From Mycobacterium alsense (lineage in GTDB: Bacteria > Actinomycetota > Actinomycetes > Mycobacteriales > Mycobacteriaceae), in contig NZ_MVHD01000001.1 in NCBI RefSeq assembly GCF_002086635.1, forward strand, positions 62,001-126,000: a stretch of 64,000 nt of DNA, given 5' to 3'. The notes beneath the pieces were generated by a model. It was given only the letters and a program-made list of their open reading frames with translations. It was not told the DNA's origin and did not search any database. A program made the translations under genes and the position numbers. The first letter of the stretch is position 1, and every line of letters starts with the position of its first letter. Positions 1 through 8,953 of the stretch are shown here, in pieces.

Positions 1-2057
1 CGCAGCTGCCCGCCGATGCGGCCGCGCACCACCAGCCGCTGGCCGAGCGGGCCGTGGAAGGCCTGCACGCGCGCCGGGTACGCCGACGAGCAGACCACGG
101 GGCCGCGGGGCAGGAGGTGCCACGGCCCCTCCCCCTGCGTCGGGTGCTGCGAATATTCCTCGTACAGGGCGAGCTCGTTGCCCACCCGGCCCTCGGCGAT
201 CAGCTGGCGGCCGTCCCGCTCCCACGACACGACCGTCCCGCCGCGCCGCGGGTCGACCTCCAGCCGGTGGTGCTCGTTGGCGATCCGGAAGCCGGGAACC
301 GGCCGCCAGCCGGCCCCGGCGGCCCCGTCGTCGCCGGGCACCAGCCGGTAGGCCCGCCAGCCCAGCGACGGCACGTCGCGCGCCAGCCAGGTGACCGAGC
401 GCCCGCCGTGCTCGACGTGCGCGGGCACCCGGGCGCCGTCGGCGTCGAGCACCCGGACCCCCGGGCCCAGCGGCGTGACCGGCCGGGCGGTGACGACGTC
501 GGTGCGCCGGTGCGCCAGCGGGTTCCAGACGGTCACGTCGCCGGCGTGGGCCCGCGCGCCGCCGGACGGCCCGGACAACTCGGCCAGGGCGTTGTCGCGG
601 GCCGTGCGGCCCAGCTGCCACGCGTCGCGCCACCCGGTCAGCAGGTCGAGGTAGACCTGGTCGGACTCCGAGCCGGTGATCGCGTCGTGGTGCGCGCCGT
701 AGGCCAGCTGCACCCACGCCTTGGCCAGGGCGGCCTGCGGGTACGGCGCGCCGGCCAGCAGCCCGGCGAACACGGCGAAGCGCTCGGCTTCCAGGACGGC
801 ATTCTCGGCGGCCCGGTTGGCCTGCTTGGTGTCGATGTAGGACACGTCCTTGCCGGTGTAGATCGGGTTCATGTCCCGGGTCTGCGGTGACGGCCCCGAA
901 GACGACGACCCGCGCTGCGCCAGCTCGGCGCGCACCGCCGCGAAGAACTCCCGCGGCAGCGCGCACACGAACCGCGGCCACGTGTAGCGCGCGGCCCAGT
1001 CGCGGTGGATCGCGGTGACCCACTTGTTCGGCGGGGTGTAGTCGGTCCCGACCGGCAGCAACACGTTGCGGGTCAGGGCGACCGCCTTGAGCTGATCGAA
1101 CAGCTGGTAGGTGGCGTCCTCGGCCTCGGCCAGGGTGGTCGACGAGTCCATCCACCAGCCCGCCGAGTAGTGCGCGGGCATGTAGTGGGTCAGCAGGCCG
1201 CGGCCCGACGGCGCGATCCACTCGAACTCGCTGCAGAACTGCATGCCCTCGACGCCGCCGGAATGCGCCGGGCCCCACTGGTGGTGGGGTCCACGGGCCC
1301 ACGAGCTCGACGTCAGCCCGGCGTCGGCGGCCATACCGGGGAACTGCGGGTCGTGGCCGAACACGTCGAGCTGCCACGCGGTGGCCGGGTCGGCGCCGAG
1401 CACGTCACGCTGAAAACCCATGCCGTGCACCAGGTTTCGAATGGTGGTTTCCGGGCTGGTGAGGTTGGTGTTGGGCTCGTTGTAGGTGCCGCCCATCACC
1501 TCGACGCGGCCCTGCACGATGAGCCGGCGCAGGTCGGCGCGGTCCTCGGGGCGGGTGTCCCAGTACGGCTTGAGGTAGTCCACCTCGGCGAGCACGAACT
1601 TGTATTCGGGCTCGCGGCGGGCCATCTCCAGGTGCGCGTGCACCAGCTCGAAGCCATTGGTCTGGCGCGCGCGGCCGGGCGGGTCTTCGGTCCACTCGCT
1701 GGTGTAGGCGCCCTGGGTGTTCCACCAGACGGGGTCGTAGTGGAAGTGGCTGACCATGAACATCGTCCAGCCGGGCTCGGCCACGGTGAACTCGAAGGCC
1801 AACGTCGCGTCGGGCCCCGCGTGCGCCACCGCGGCCCGTCGCTGTCCGACGCGCGGCCGGTCGACCGTCAGCGGCACCTCGACGACCTCGAACCCGGCCC
1901 GGTCTCCCGCGGCGACGGCCTCGCCGCTCAGGCCGTCGCCGTCGATGCGGATCGGCGTCGGCTGCTCGCAGCCGGCGACGGTGACGCGCGCCAGTTGCAG
2001 CGGAGCGTCCGGCGGCCCGGTGAAGAGCTCGGTCGAGGCCGCCGAAACCACCTGCAT
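1..2057 (-). CDS. alpha-mannosidase, GH38 family (N-terminal part, cut by window edge)
   Basis: Glycoside hydrolase family 38 enzyme that would cleave alpha-mannosyl residues; ortholog of Rv0648 by position (divergent from the lipG/mmaA block). The start is ATG at 2057 and 685 residues are read without a stop before the window edge; the family protein is about 1,200 residues, so the C-terminal part is missing here. Seen in the translation: a GH38-like metal/active-site stretch HFHYDPVWWNTQ early in the protein, NEPNTNL, and WQLDVFGHDPQF, which corresponds to the family D-x-FGH nucleophile region. No signal peptide is visible, so a cytosolic location is inferred. A TAAGGT hexamer lies six bases before the ATG with no ribosome binding site, suggesting a leaderless mRNA. 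Substrate is not deducible from sequence alone. Confidence 0.85.
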   Translation of the reverse strand, partial: MQVVSAASTELFTGPPDAPLQLARVTVAGCEQPTPIRIDGDGLSGEAVAAGDRAGFEVVEVPLTVDRPRVGQRRAAVAHAGPDATLAFEFTVAEPGWTMFMVSHFHYDPVWWNTQGAYTSEWTEDPPGRARQTNGFELVHAHLEMARREPEYKFVLAEVDYLKPYWDTRPEDRADLRRLIVQGRVEVMGGTYNEPNTNLTSPETTIRNLVHGMGFQRDVLGADPATAWQLDVFGHDPQFPGMAADAGLTSSSWARGPHHQWGPAHSGGVEGMQFCSEFEWIAPSGRGLLTHYMPAHYSAGWWMDSSTTLAEAEDATYQLFDQLKAVALTRNVLLPVGTDYTPPNKWVTAIHRDWAARYTWPRFVCALPREFFAAVRAELAQRGSSSSGPSPQTRDMNPIYTGKDVSYIDTKQANRAAENAVLEAERFAVFAGLLAGAPYPQAALAKAWVQLAYGAHHDAITGSESDQVYLDLLTGWRDAWQLGRTARDNALAELSGPSGGARAHAGDVTVWNPLAHRRTDVVTARPVTPLGPGVRVLDADGARVPAHVEHGGRSVTWLARDVPSLGWRAYRLVPGDDGAAGAGWRPVPGFRIANEHHRLEVDPRRGGTVVSWERDGRQLIAEGRVGNELALYEEYSQHPTQGEGPWHLLPRGPVVCSSAYPARVQAFHGPLGQRLVVRGRIGGQL

Positions 2058-2063
2058 CCCTGC

Positions 2064-2069
2064 ACCTTA
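2064..2069 (-). promoter_or_regulatory. putative -10 box for the GH38 gene (leaderless)
   Basis: TAAGGT on the minus strand fits the mycobacterial TANNNT -10 consensus. It ends six bases before the ATG at 2057, and no purine-rich ribosome binding site lies between. This is the usual geometry of a leaderless transcript. No convincing -35 is seen. Confidence 0.4.
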
Positions 2070-2121
2070 CGGCGGGCGGGCCGCCCCGGCATCGGCCGTC
2101 GTGAGACCCGATCGCGCGAAG

Positions 2122-2127
2122 TACCAT
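2122..2127 (+). promoter_or_regulatory. putative -10 box for the DinB-family gene (leaderless)
   Basis: TACCAT ends five bases before the ATG at 2133 and fits TANNNT. No Shine-Dalgarno sequence is present. It faces away from the -10 candidate of the divergent mannosidase gene, about 55 bases away. Confidence 0.3.
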
Positions 2128-2132
2128 GAGCC

Positions 2133-2726
2133 ATGCCCGCCCTCGCCCCGCCCGTCGCCGACGAACGCAGCGCCCTGCGCGAATTCATGGCGTTCCACCA
2201 AAGCGCTTACTTCGCCGTCGCCTACGGCCTCACCGACGAGCAGGCCCGGTCGACGCCCACGGTCAGCGCGCTGTCCGTCGGCGGGCTGATCAAGCACGCC
2301 ACGGCCATGCAGCGCACCTGGATGGCGCGCGTCGCCGCGGCGCCCGGCGCACCGGCCAAAGACCCCCGTCCGTTCGACGCGATCGCCAAGGAGTTTGCCG
2401 ACCAGCACGTGATGCGGCCCGACGAGACGCTGGCCGGGCTGCTCGAGGCCTTCGCGGCGCGGAACGCGGAATCGCTGCGGCTGGTGGAAACCGCCGACCT
2501 CGACGCCGCGGTGCCCGTCCCGCAGGACATCCCGTGGTTTCCCAAAAACCAGCCGGCCTGGTCGGTGCGGTGGGTGATCCTGCACGTGATCAACGAGCTG
2601 GCGCGCCACGCGGGCCACGCCGACATCATTCGGGAATCCATCGACGGCGCCACCATGTACGAGCTGATCGCGGCGCTGGAGCGGTGGGAGATCGAGGGCT
2701 GGGTGACGCCTTGGGGCAAGTCCTGA
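2133..2726 (+). CDS. DinB-family (DUF664-like) protein
   Basis: A 197-residue protein of the DinB/YfiT four-helix-bundle superfamily, many actinobacterial members of which are mycothiol-dependent S-transferases. Two histidine-bearing segments fit the metal triad of the fold: GGLIKHATAMQRTW (about residues 50-63) and HVINELARHAGHADIIRE (about 150-167). The helix-rich composition and length also fit. The specific substrate cannot be told. The gene is first in a rightward run. The downstream hydrolase starts inside its 3' end, so the two are probably translationally coupled. The ATG at 2133 is chosen because it puts the family N-terminus (ALREFMAFHQSAYF) just inside the protein. Confidence 0.75.
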   Translation: MPALAPPVADERSALREFMAFHQSAYFAVAYGLTDEQARSTPTVSALSVGGLIKHATAMQRTWMARVAAAPGAPAKDPRPFDAIAKEFADQHVMRPDETLAGLLEAFAARNAESLRLVETADLDAAVPVPQDIPWFPKNQPAWSVRWVILHVINELARHAGHADIIRESIDGATMYELIAALERWEIEGWVTPWGKS

Positions 2727-3661
2727 CCCTCCCGACCCGCAGCGGCATCGCGCGCCGCGAGACACCGCACGGCACCGTCGGCCTCTACTACGAGGACCTG
2801 GGCGACCCCGCCGCACCGCCCGTGCTGCTCATCATGGGCCTGGGCGCGCAGCTGCCCATGTGGCCCGACGGATTTTGCGCGCGCCTCGTCGGCGCCGGTT
2901 ATCGCGTCGTCCGCTTCGACCACCGCGACATCGGGCTGTCGGCCAAGATGCACGGGCTGCGGGCGCGGGGCTCGGTCTACCGTCGGGTGGGCAGCTATGT
3001 GCTGGGCAGGCCCAGCCGCGTGCCCTACAACCTGGTCGACATGGCCGGGGACGTGGTCGCCTTGCTCGACCACCTGGGCATCGCGCGGGCCCACGTCGTG
3101 GGCGCCTCGATGGGCGGCATGATCGCGCAGATCCTGGCCGCCACCGAGCCGCGGCGGGTCGCCTCCCTGGGCCTCATCATGTCCAGCACCGGCAAGCCGC
3201 TCTCGGCGCTGCCGGCCTGGCGCGTCATCAGGCTGCGGTTCGACGCCCCCGCCGCGGACGCCCCCGATGCGGACAAGGTGGCCTACGAGGCGCGCAACAT
3301 CGCGGTGTTCAACGGCCCCAACTTCCTGCCGTCCGACGCCGAACTGCGCGAGCGGGTCCGGCGGCTCGCGGACCGCTGCAGCTACCCGCCGGGCCGGCTG
3401 CGCCACGTCGACGCCATGCTGGGCACCGGCAGCCTGTTGCGCTACAGCAAGGCGGTCACCGCCCCGACGGTGGTGCTGCACGGTTCGGCCGATCCGATGG
3501 TGCGGCCGCGCAACGGGCGCGCCCTCGCGGCGGCCATCCCCGCCGCCCGTTTCGTGGTGATCGAGGGGATGGGACACGACCTTCCCGAGCCGGTCTGGCG
3601 CCCGATCGTCGAGGCCCTCACCGAGAACTTCGCGCTCGCGGGGGCCGCGCGGGCCCGGTGA
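2711..3661 (+). CDS. alpha/beta hydrolase, LipG paralog
   Basis: About 316 residues of an alpha/beta-hydrolase fold esterase/lipase, closely similar to the lipG product encoded 1.4 kb downstream (both share YYEDxGD, PPVLLIMGLGAQ and ARAHxVGASMGGMIAQI). The nucleophile elbow is GASMG, the acid is in LHGSADPMV and the histidine is in GMGHDLP, so the catalytic triad is complete. The start is uncertain: the frame has no ATG near the expected N-terminus. TTG at 2711 overlaps the DinB gene by 16 bases and gives a natural N-terminus; GTG at 2684 is the alternative. No signal peptide is seen, so a cytosolic or membrane-associated enzyme is likely. The substrate is unknown, probably a short or medium acyl ester. 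Confidence 0.8.
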   Translation: MGQVLTLPTRSGIARRETPHGTVGLYYEDLGDPAAPPVLLIMGLGAQLPMWPDGFCARLVGAGYRVVRFDHRDIGLSAKMHGLRARGSVYRRVGSYVLGRPSRVPYNLVDMAGDVVALLDHLGIARAHVVGASMGGMIAQILAATEPRRVASLGLIMSSTGKPLSALPAWRVIRLRFDAPAADAPDADKVAYEARNIAVFNGPNFLPSDAELRERVRRLADRCSYPPGRLRHVDAMLGTGSLLRYSKAVTAPTVVLHGSADPMVRPRNGRALAAAIPAARFVVIEGMGHDLPEPVWRPIVEALTENFALAGAARAR

Positions 3662-3701
3662 GCGCGCTCACAGGAATTGGGACTTGACACCCACGATTTG
3701 G

Positions 3702-3707
3702 CAGACT
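3702..3707 (+). promoter_or_regulatory. putative -10 box for the AarF-like gene
   Basis: CAGACT lies six bases before the ATG at 3714 and partly fits TANNNT. A TTGACA at 3684-3689 lies upstream but is only 12 bases away, too close for a standard -35. The call is weak. Confidence 0.2.
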
Positions 3708-3713
3708 GCTGAA

Positions 3714-5060
3714 ATGACTACTACCAAACACCGCGAGGTGGCCAAGCTCGACCGGGTGCCCTTACCCATCGAAGCGGCCCGGGTAGCAGCCACCGGTTGG
3801 CAGGTCACCCGCGCCGCCGCCCGCGTCGTCACCAAGCTCCCAAGCCGGGGCCCCTGGCAGCAGAAAGTCATCAAGCAGCTCCCCGGCACGTTCGCCGACC
3901 TGGGGCCGACGTACGTGAAGTTCGGGCAGATCATCGCCTCCAGCCCCGGCGCGTTCGGCGAGTCGCTGTCCCGCGAGTTCCGCGGCCTGCTCGACCGGGT
4001 GCCGCCCGCCGACCCCAAAGAGGTGCACAAGCTCTTCGTCGAGGACCTGGGCCGCGACCCGGCCGAGCTGTTCGCCAAGTGGGACGAAACGCCGTTCGCC
4101 TCGGCGTCCATCGCGCAGGTGCACTACGCCACCCTGCACAGCGGCGAGGAGGTCGTCGTCAAGATCCAGCGCCCGGGCATCCGGCGGCGGGTCGCGGCCG
4201 ACCTGCAGATCCTCAAGCGGTTCGCCCAGGCCGTCGAGCTGGCCAAGCTCGGCCGCCGCTTGTCGGCGCAGGACGTGGTCGCCGACTTCGCCGCCAACCT
4301 GGCCGAGGAGCTGGACTTCCGCCTCGAGGCCCAGTCGATGGAGGCGTGGGTCGCCCACCTGCACGCGTCGCCGCTGGGCAAGAACATCCGGGTCCCGCAG
4401 GTGTACTGGGAGTTCACCACCGAGCGGGTGCTGACCATGGAGCGGGTGCACGGCATCCGCATCGACAACGTCGCCGAGATCCGCAAGGCCGGGTTCGACG
4501 GCACCGAACTGGTCAAGGCGCTGCTGTTCTCCGTGTTCGAGGGCGGGCTGCGACACGGGCTGTTCCACGGCGATCTGCACGCAGGCAACCTGTACGTCGA
4601 CGACGAGGGCCGCATCGTGTTCTTCGACTTCGGCATCATGGGCCGCATCGATCCCCGCACCCGCTGGCTGCTGCGGGAGCTGGTCTACGCGCTGCTGGTC
4701 AAGAAGGACCACGCGGCCGCCGGCAAGATCGTCGTGCTGATGGGCGCCGTCGGCACCATGAAGCCCGAGGCCCAGGCCGCCAAGGACCTGGAGAAGTTCG
4801 CCACCCCGCTGACGATGCAGACGCTGGGCGACATGTCCTACGCCGACATCGGGCGGCAGCTGTCGACGCTCGCCGACGCCTACGACGTCAAGCTGCCCCG
4901 CGAGCTGGTGCTGATCGGCAAGCAGTTCCTCTACGTCGAGCGGTACATGAAGCTGCTGGCGCCCAAGTGGCAGATGATGTCCGACCCGCAGCTGACGGGG
5001 TACTTCGCGAACTTCATGGTCGAGGTCAGCCGCGAGCACCAGTCCGACATCGAGGTCTAG
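3714..5060 (+). CDS. AarF/UbiB (ABC1) family atypical kinase
   Basis: A 448-residue protein of the ABC1/UbiB/ADCK family, ortholog of Rv0647c by synteny. Family motifs are present in order: the KxGQ signature as YVKFGQIIASSPG (about residues 65-77), the ATP-binding lysine in VVVKIQRPGI, the catalytic-loop equivalent FHGDLHAGNLYV, and the metal-binding DFG in FFDFGIMG. UbiB members support isoprenoid-quinone biosynthesis or lipid homeostasis; the mycobacterial member has no role provable from sequence. ATG at 3714 is preferred over the TTG at 3684 because the first ten residues from TTG lack family character. It is sandwiched between two LipG-type hydrolases, with only nine bases before lipG, so the three probably form an operon related to lipid metabolism. 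Confidence 0.88.
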   Translation: MTTTKHREVAKLDRVPLPIEAARVAATGWQVTRAAARVVTKLPSRGPWQQKVIKQLPGTFADLGPTYVKFGQIIASSPGAFGESLSREFRGLLDRVPPADPKEVHKLFVEDLGRDPAELFAKWDETPFASASIAQVHYATLHSGEEVVVKIQRPGIRRRVAADLQILKRFAQAVELAKLGRRLSAQDVVADFAANLAEELDFRLEAQSMEAWVAHLHASPLGKNIRVPQVYWEFTTERVLTMERVHGIRIDNVAEIRKAGFDGTELVKALLFSVFEGGLRHGLFHGDLHAGNLYVDDEGRIVFFDFGIMGRIDPRTRWLLRELVYALLVKKDHAAAGKIVVLMGAVGTMKPEAQAAKDLEKFATPLTMQTLGDMSYADIGRQLSTLADAYDVKLPRELVLIGKQFLYVERYMKLLAPKWQMMSDPQLTGYFANFMVEVSREHQSDIEV

Positions 5061-5069
5061 AGCGCTGTG

Positions 5070-5975
5070 ATGCAGACCCGCAGCGGCGAGGCCATTTCGG
5101 GTGACCTGAAGCTCTACTACGAGGACATGGGTGACGTCGACGACCCACCCGTGCTGCTGATCATGGGGCTGGGCGCGCAGCTGCTGCTGTGGCGGACGGA
5201 GTTCTGCGAGAGGCTGGTCGCCCAAGGCCTGCGCGTCATCCGGTACGACAACCGCGACGTCGGCCTGTCCACCAAGACGCCAGCGGCGGGCGGCGGGCGG
5301 CCCCTGGTCCCGCGGCTGCTGCGGTTCTGGTTCGGGCTGCGCGACGACGCGGCGTACGCGCTGGAGGACCTGGCCGACGACGCCGCCGCCGTGCTCGATC
5401 ACCTGGGCATCGCGCGCGCCCACATCGTCGGGGCCTCGATGGGCGGCATGATCGCGCAGATCTTCGCCGCGCGGTTCGCCGAGCGGACCAAGAGCCTGGC
5501 GGTCATCTTCTCGAGCAACAATCGCCCCTTCCTGCCGCCGCCGGCGCCGCGCGCCCTGCTGGCGGTCCTGAAGGGCCCGCCGCCCGGATCTCCCCGCGAC
5601 GTGATCGTCGACAACGCCGTGCGCGTCACGAAGATCACCGGCAGCCCGGCCTACCGCGCGCCCGAGGAGCGGGTCCGCGCGGAGGCCATCGAGGGCTACG
5701 AGCGCAGCTATTACCCCTGGGGCGTCGCGCGGCACTTCAGCGCGGTCATGGCCAGCGGCAGCCTGCTCGGCTACAACCGGCGGACGGTCGCACCGACGGT
5801 GGTCCTGCACGGCCGCGCCGACAAGCTGATGCGGCCCTCGGGCGGCCGCGCCGTTGCACGCGCCATCACCGGCGCTCGACTAGTCTTGTTTGACGGCATG
5901 GGCCACGACCTGCCTCAGCAACTGTGGGATCGGGTGATCGGTGTGCTGACGAGCAACTTCGCCGAGGCCGGCTGA
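5070..5975 (+). CDS. lipG: alpha/beta hydrolase LipG
   Basis: A 301-residue alpha/beta hydrolase matching M. tuberculosis LipG (Rv0646c) in length, sequence (GEAxSGDLKLYYEDMGD near the start) and position upstream of mmaA1. Catalytic elbow GASMG (in IVGASMGGMIAQIF), acid in LHGRADKLM and histidine in GMGHDLP are all present. M. tuberculosis LipG is reported to be a membrane-associated phospholipase/thioesterase; here activity is inferred from the triad. ATG at 5070 is preferred over the GTG three bases upstream. The gene follows the AarF-like gene by nine bases. A compact intrinsic terminator follows it, so it ends its transcription unit and the mma cluster starts separately. Confidence 0.9.
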   Translation: MQTRSGEAISGDLKLYYEDMGDVDDPPVLLIMGLGAQLLLWRTEFCERLVAQGLRVIRYDNRDVGLSTKTPAAGGGRPLVPRLLRFWFGLRDDAAYALEDLADDAAAVLDHLGIARAHIVGASMGGMIAQIFAARFAERTKSLAVIFSSNNRPFLPPPAPRALLAVLKGPPPGSPRDVIVDNAVRVTKITGSPAYRAPEERVRAEAIEGYERSYYPWGVARHFSAVMASGSLLGYNRRTVAPTVVLHGRADKLMRPSGGRAVARAITGARLVLFDGMGHDLPQQLWDRVIGVLTSNFAEAG

Positions 5976-5985
5976 GGCGATGGGG

Positions 5986-6005
5986 GCCGCCATCGGGCGG
6001 CTTTT
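5986..6005 (+). terminator. intrinsic terminator after lipG
   Basis: Perfect 6-bp GC stem (GCCGCC 5986-5991 / GGCGGC 5996-6001) with an ATCG tetraloop followed by TTTT. It starts ten bases after the lipG stop. It is one of the few U-tailed hairpins in the window and separates lipG from the mmaA cluster. Confidence 0.8.
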
Positions 6006-6009
6006 ATAG

Positions 6010-6936
<927 letters not shown>

Positions 6937-6967
6937 GCGACCCGGCCGGGGGGAGGCACCTAGCGCC

Positions 6968-7840
6968 ATGGCCAAGGAACTGAAGCCACACTTCGACGAC
7001 GTGCAGGCGCACTACGACCTGTCCGACGACTTTTTCCGCCTGTTCCTCGACCCCACCCAGACCTACAGCTGCGCGTACTTCGAGCGCGACGACATGACGC
7101 TGGAAGAGGCGCAGCTCGCCAAGATCGACCTGGCGCTGGGCAAGCTGGGCTTGCGGCCCGGCATGACGTTGCTCGACGTCGGCTGCGGCTGGGGAGCCAC
7201 GATGCGGCGGGCGGTCGAGAAGTACGACGTCAACGTCGTCGGCCTGACGCTGTCGAAGAACCAGGCCGCCCACGTGCGGAAGTCGTTCGAGGAGATGGAC
7301 ACCCCGCGCACCAGGCGGGTGCTGCTGGCCGGGTGGGAGCAGTTCGACGAGCCCGTCGACCGCATCGTGTCGATCGGCGCGTTCGAGCACTTCGGCCACG
7401 ACCGCTACGACGACTTCTTCGCGTTGGCCCACCGAATCCTTCCCGGCCCGCCCGACGCCGGCGTGATGCTGCTGCACACCATCACCGGGCTCACGGGTCC
7501 GCAGTGCATCGAGCGCGGCATTCCGCTGACCTTCGAGATGGCCCGCTTCATCAAGTTCATCGTCACCGAGATCTTCCCGGGTGGCCGGTTGCCGTCGATC
7601 GAGATGGTGACCGAGCGGTCGGGCAACGCCGGTTTCACGTTGACCCGCCGGCAGTCGCTGCAGCCGCACTACGCCAGGACGCTGGACCTGTGGGCGCAGG
7701 CGCTGCAGGCGCACCGCGACGAGGCCATCGCGATCCAGTCCGAAGAGGTCTATGAGCGGTATATGAAGTACCTCACCGGCTGCGCCGAGGCGTTCCGCAT
7801 CGGCTACATCGACGTCAACCAGTTCACGCTGGAGAAATAG
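6968..7840 (+). CDS. mmaA2: mycolic acid cyclopropane synthase MmaA2
   Basis: SAM-dependent cyclopropane mycolic acid synthase; M. tuberculosis MmaA2 forms the distal cyclopropane of alpha-mycolates and contributes to the cis cyclopropane of methoxymycolates. 290 residues. Seen: [12 protein letters not shown] (motif I), [28 protein letters not shown] (shared with CmaA1/MmaA2), TRRQSLQPHYARTLDLW and a C-terminal LTGC. The stretch TLTRRQSLQPHYARTLDLW matches MmaA2 better than MmaA3 or MmaA4. Assignment against CmaA-type paralogs rests on cluster position and this similarity. ATG at 6968 lies eight bases downstream of a GGGGGGAGG stretch. Followed by a 143-base gap before mmaA3. Confidence 0.88.
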   Translation: MAKELKPHFDDVQAHYDLSDDFFRLFLDPTQTYSCAYFERDDMTLEEAQLAKIDLALGKLGLRPGMTLLDVGCGWGATMRRAVEKYDVNVVGLTLSKNQAAHVRKSFEEMDTPRTRRVLLAGWEQFDEPVDRIVSIGAFEHFGHDRYDDFFALAHRILPGPPDAGVMLLHTITGLTGPQCIERGIPLTFEMARFIKFIVTEIFPGGRLPSIEMVTERSGNAGFTLTRRQSLQPHYARTLDLWAQALQAHRDEAIAIQSEEVYERYMKYLTGCAEAFRIGYIDVNQFTLEK

Positions 7841-7948
7841 CGCTTGCAACCGTCACACTGGGGCGCGGGGCTCGAGCGAAAAACCCAAGGGCATGCGACC
7901 TTAAATGCGAGCGATGCGCCCGGCCCCGTGTAGGGTGCCGGGGGCAGA

Positions 7949-7962
7949 CACCTGTGAAGGTG
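7949..7962 (+). other. small hairpin in the mmaA3 leader
   Basis: CACCT (7949-7953), loop GTGA, AGGTG (7958-7962), a five-base-pair stem about 20 bases before the mmaA3 start and just ahead of its GGGAGGA ribosome binding site. A role in translation is possible, but the stem is short. Confidence 0.25.
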
Positions 7963-7983
7963 CCTGTCAATCGGGAGGACATT

Positions 7984-8865
7984 ATGTCTGAGAATCGAGT
8001 GGGCGCCACGCGGATGCGGTCTGATTCCGACAATGTCCGAGCGCACTACGACCTGTCGAACGAATTCTTCGCGCTGTTCGTCGACCCCACCCGCACCTAC
8101 AGCTGCGCCTACTTCCCGCGCGAGGGCATGACCCTGCACGAGGCGCAGCTCGCCAAGATCGACCTGACGCTGGACAAGCTGGGCCTCGAGCCGGGGATGA
8201 CCCTGCTCGACATCGGCTGCGGCTGGGGGTCGGTCATGAAGCGCGCCGTCGAGCGCTACGACGTCAACGTCGTCGGGCTGACCCTGTCGAGGAATCAGCA
8301 CGCCTACTGCCGGGAGCTGCTCGACCAGGTTGACAGCGCCCGGTCCCGGCGGGTGTTGCTGAGCGACTGGGCGGAGTTCGGCGAACCGGTGGACCGCATC
8401 GTCATCATCGAGGCGCTGGAGCATTTCGGCTTCCACCGTTACGACGACTTTTTCAAGTTCGCCTACGAGGCGATGCCCGCCGACGGGGTGATGGCGCTGC
8501 ATGCGATCACGGGGTTGCACGTGAAGCAGGTGATGGAGCGCGGCATACCGCTGACGATGGAGATGGCCAAGTTCATCCGCTTCATCGTGACCGAGATCTT
8601 CCCGGGCGGGCGGCTGCCCATGATCGAGACCGTCGCGGAGCACTCGGCGAAGGTGGGCTTCAAGGTGGCCCGCATCCAGTCGCTGCAGGAGGACTTCGGC
8701 AAGACCCTGGACTTTTGGGCGGAGGCCCTCGAGGCGCACAGGGACGAGGCCATCGCGATCCAGTCCGAAGAGGTCTACGAGCGCTACATGAAGTTCCTGA
8801 CCGGCTGCGCCAAGGCGTTCCGGATGGGCTACATCGACTGCAACCAATTCACGTTGGAGAAGTGA
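7984..8865 (+). CDS. mmaA3: methoxy mycolic acid synthase MmaA3
   Basis: O-methyltransferase that converts the hydroxymycolate made by MmaA4 to methoxymycolate. At 293 residues it equals M. tuberculosis MmaA3. Seen: [23 protein letters not shown], the MmaA3-like [16 protein letters not shown] and [39 protein letters not shown], and C-terminal [15 protein letters not shown]. All motifs are intact, so methoxymycolate synthesis is predicted, unlike in mycobacteria that lack it. ATG at 7984 has a strong GGGAGGA six bases ahead. The 143-base upstream gap, wider than the others in the cluster, may carry its own promoter. Confidence 0.92.
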   Translation: MSENRVGATRMRSDSDNVRAHYDLSNEFFALFVDPTRTYSCAYFPREGMTLHEAQLAKIDLTLDKLGLEPGMTLLDIGCGWGSVMKRAVERYDVNVVGLTLSRNQHAYCRELLDQVDSARSRRVLLSDWAEFGEPVDRIVIIEALEHFGFHRYDDFFKFAYEAMPADGVMALHAITGLHVKQVMERGIPLTMEMAKFIRFIVTEIFPGGRLPMIETVAEHSAKVGFKVARIQSLQEDFGKTLDFWAEALEAHRDEAIAIQSEEVYERYMKFLTGCAKAFRMGYIDCNQFTLEK

Positions 8866-8953
8866 ACTTGGGTATCGTGCTCGTCGGGTAACGCCACGAC
8901 AGCGCGGGCCTGCGCTTCAGGCAGTGAATTCTTCCAGGAGAACAAGACGAGAA

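Noticed and set aside
3684-3689. TTGACA as a -35 box for the AarF gene
   Set aside because: The nearest -10 candidate before the ATG is only 12 bases away, and a standard 17-base spacing would put the start site downstream of the ATG.
3762-5810. A 682-residue open frame on the minus strand opposite the AarF and lipG genes
   Set aside because: Antisense shadow: composition of His/Gln/Arg repeats, no domain, and the plus strand holds two genes with full motif sets.
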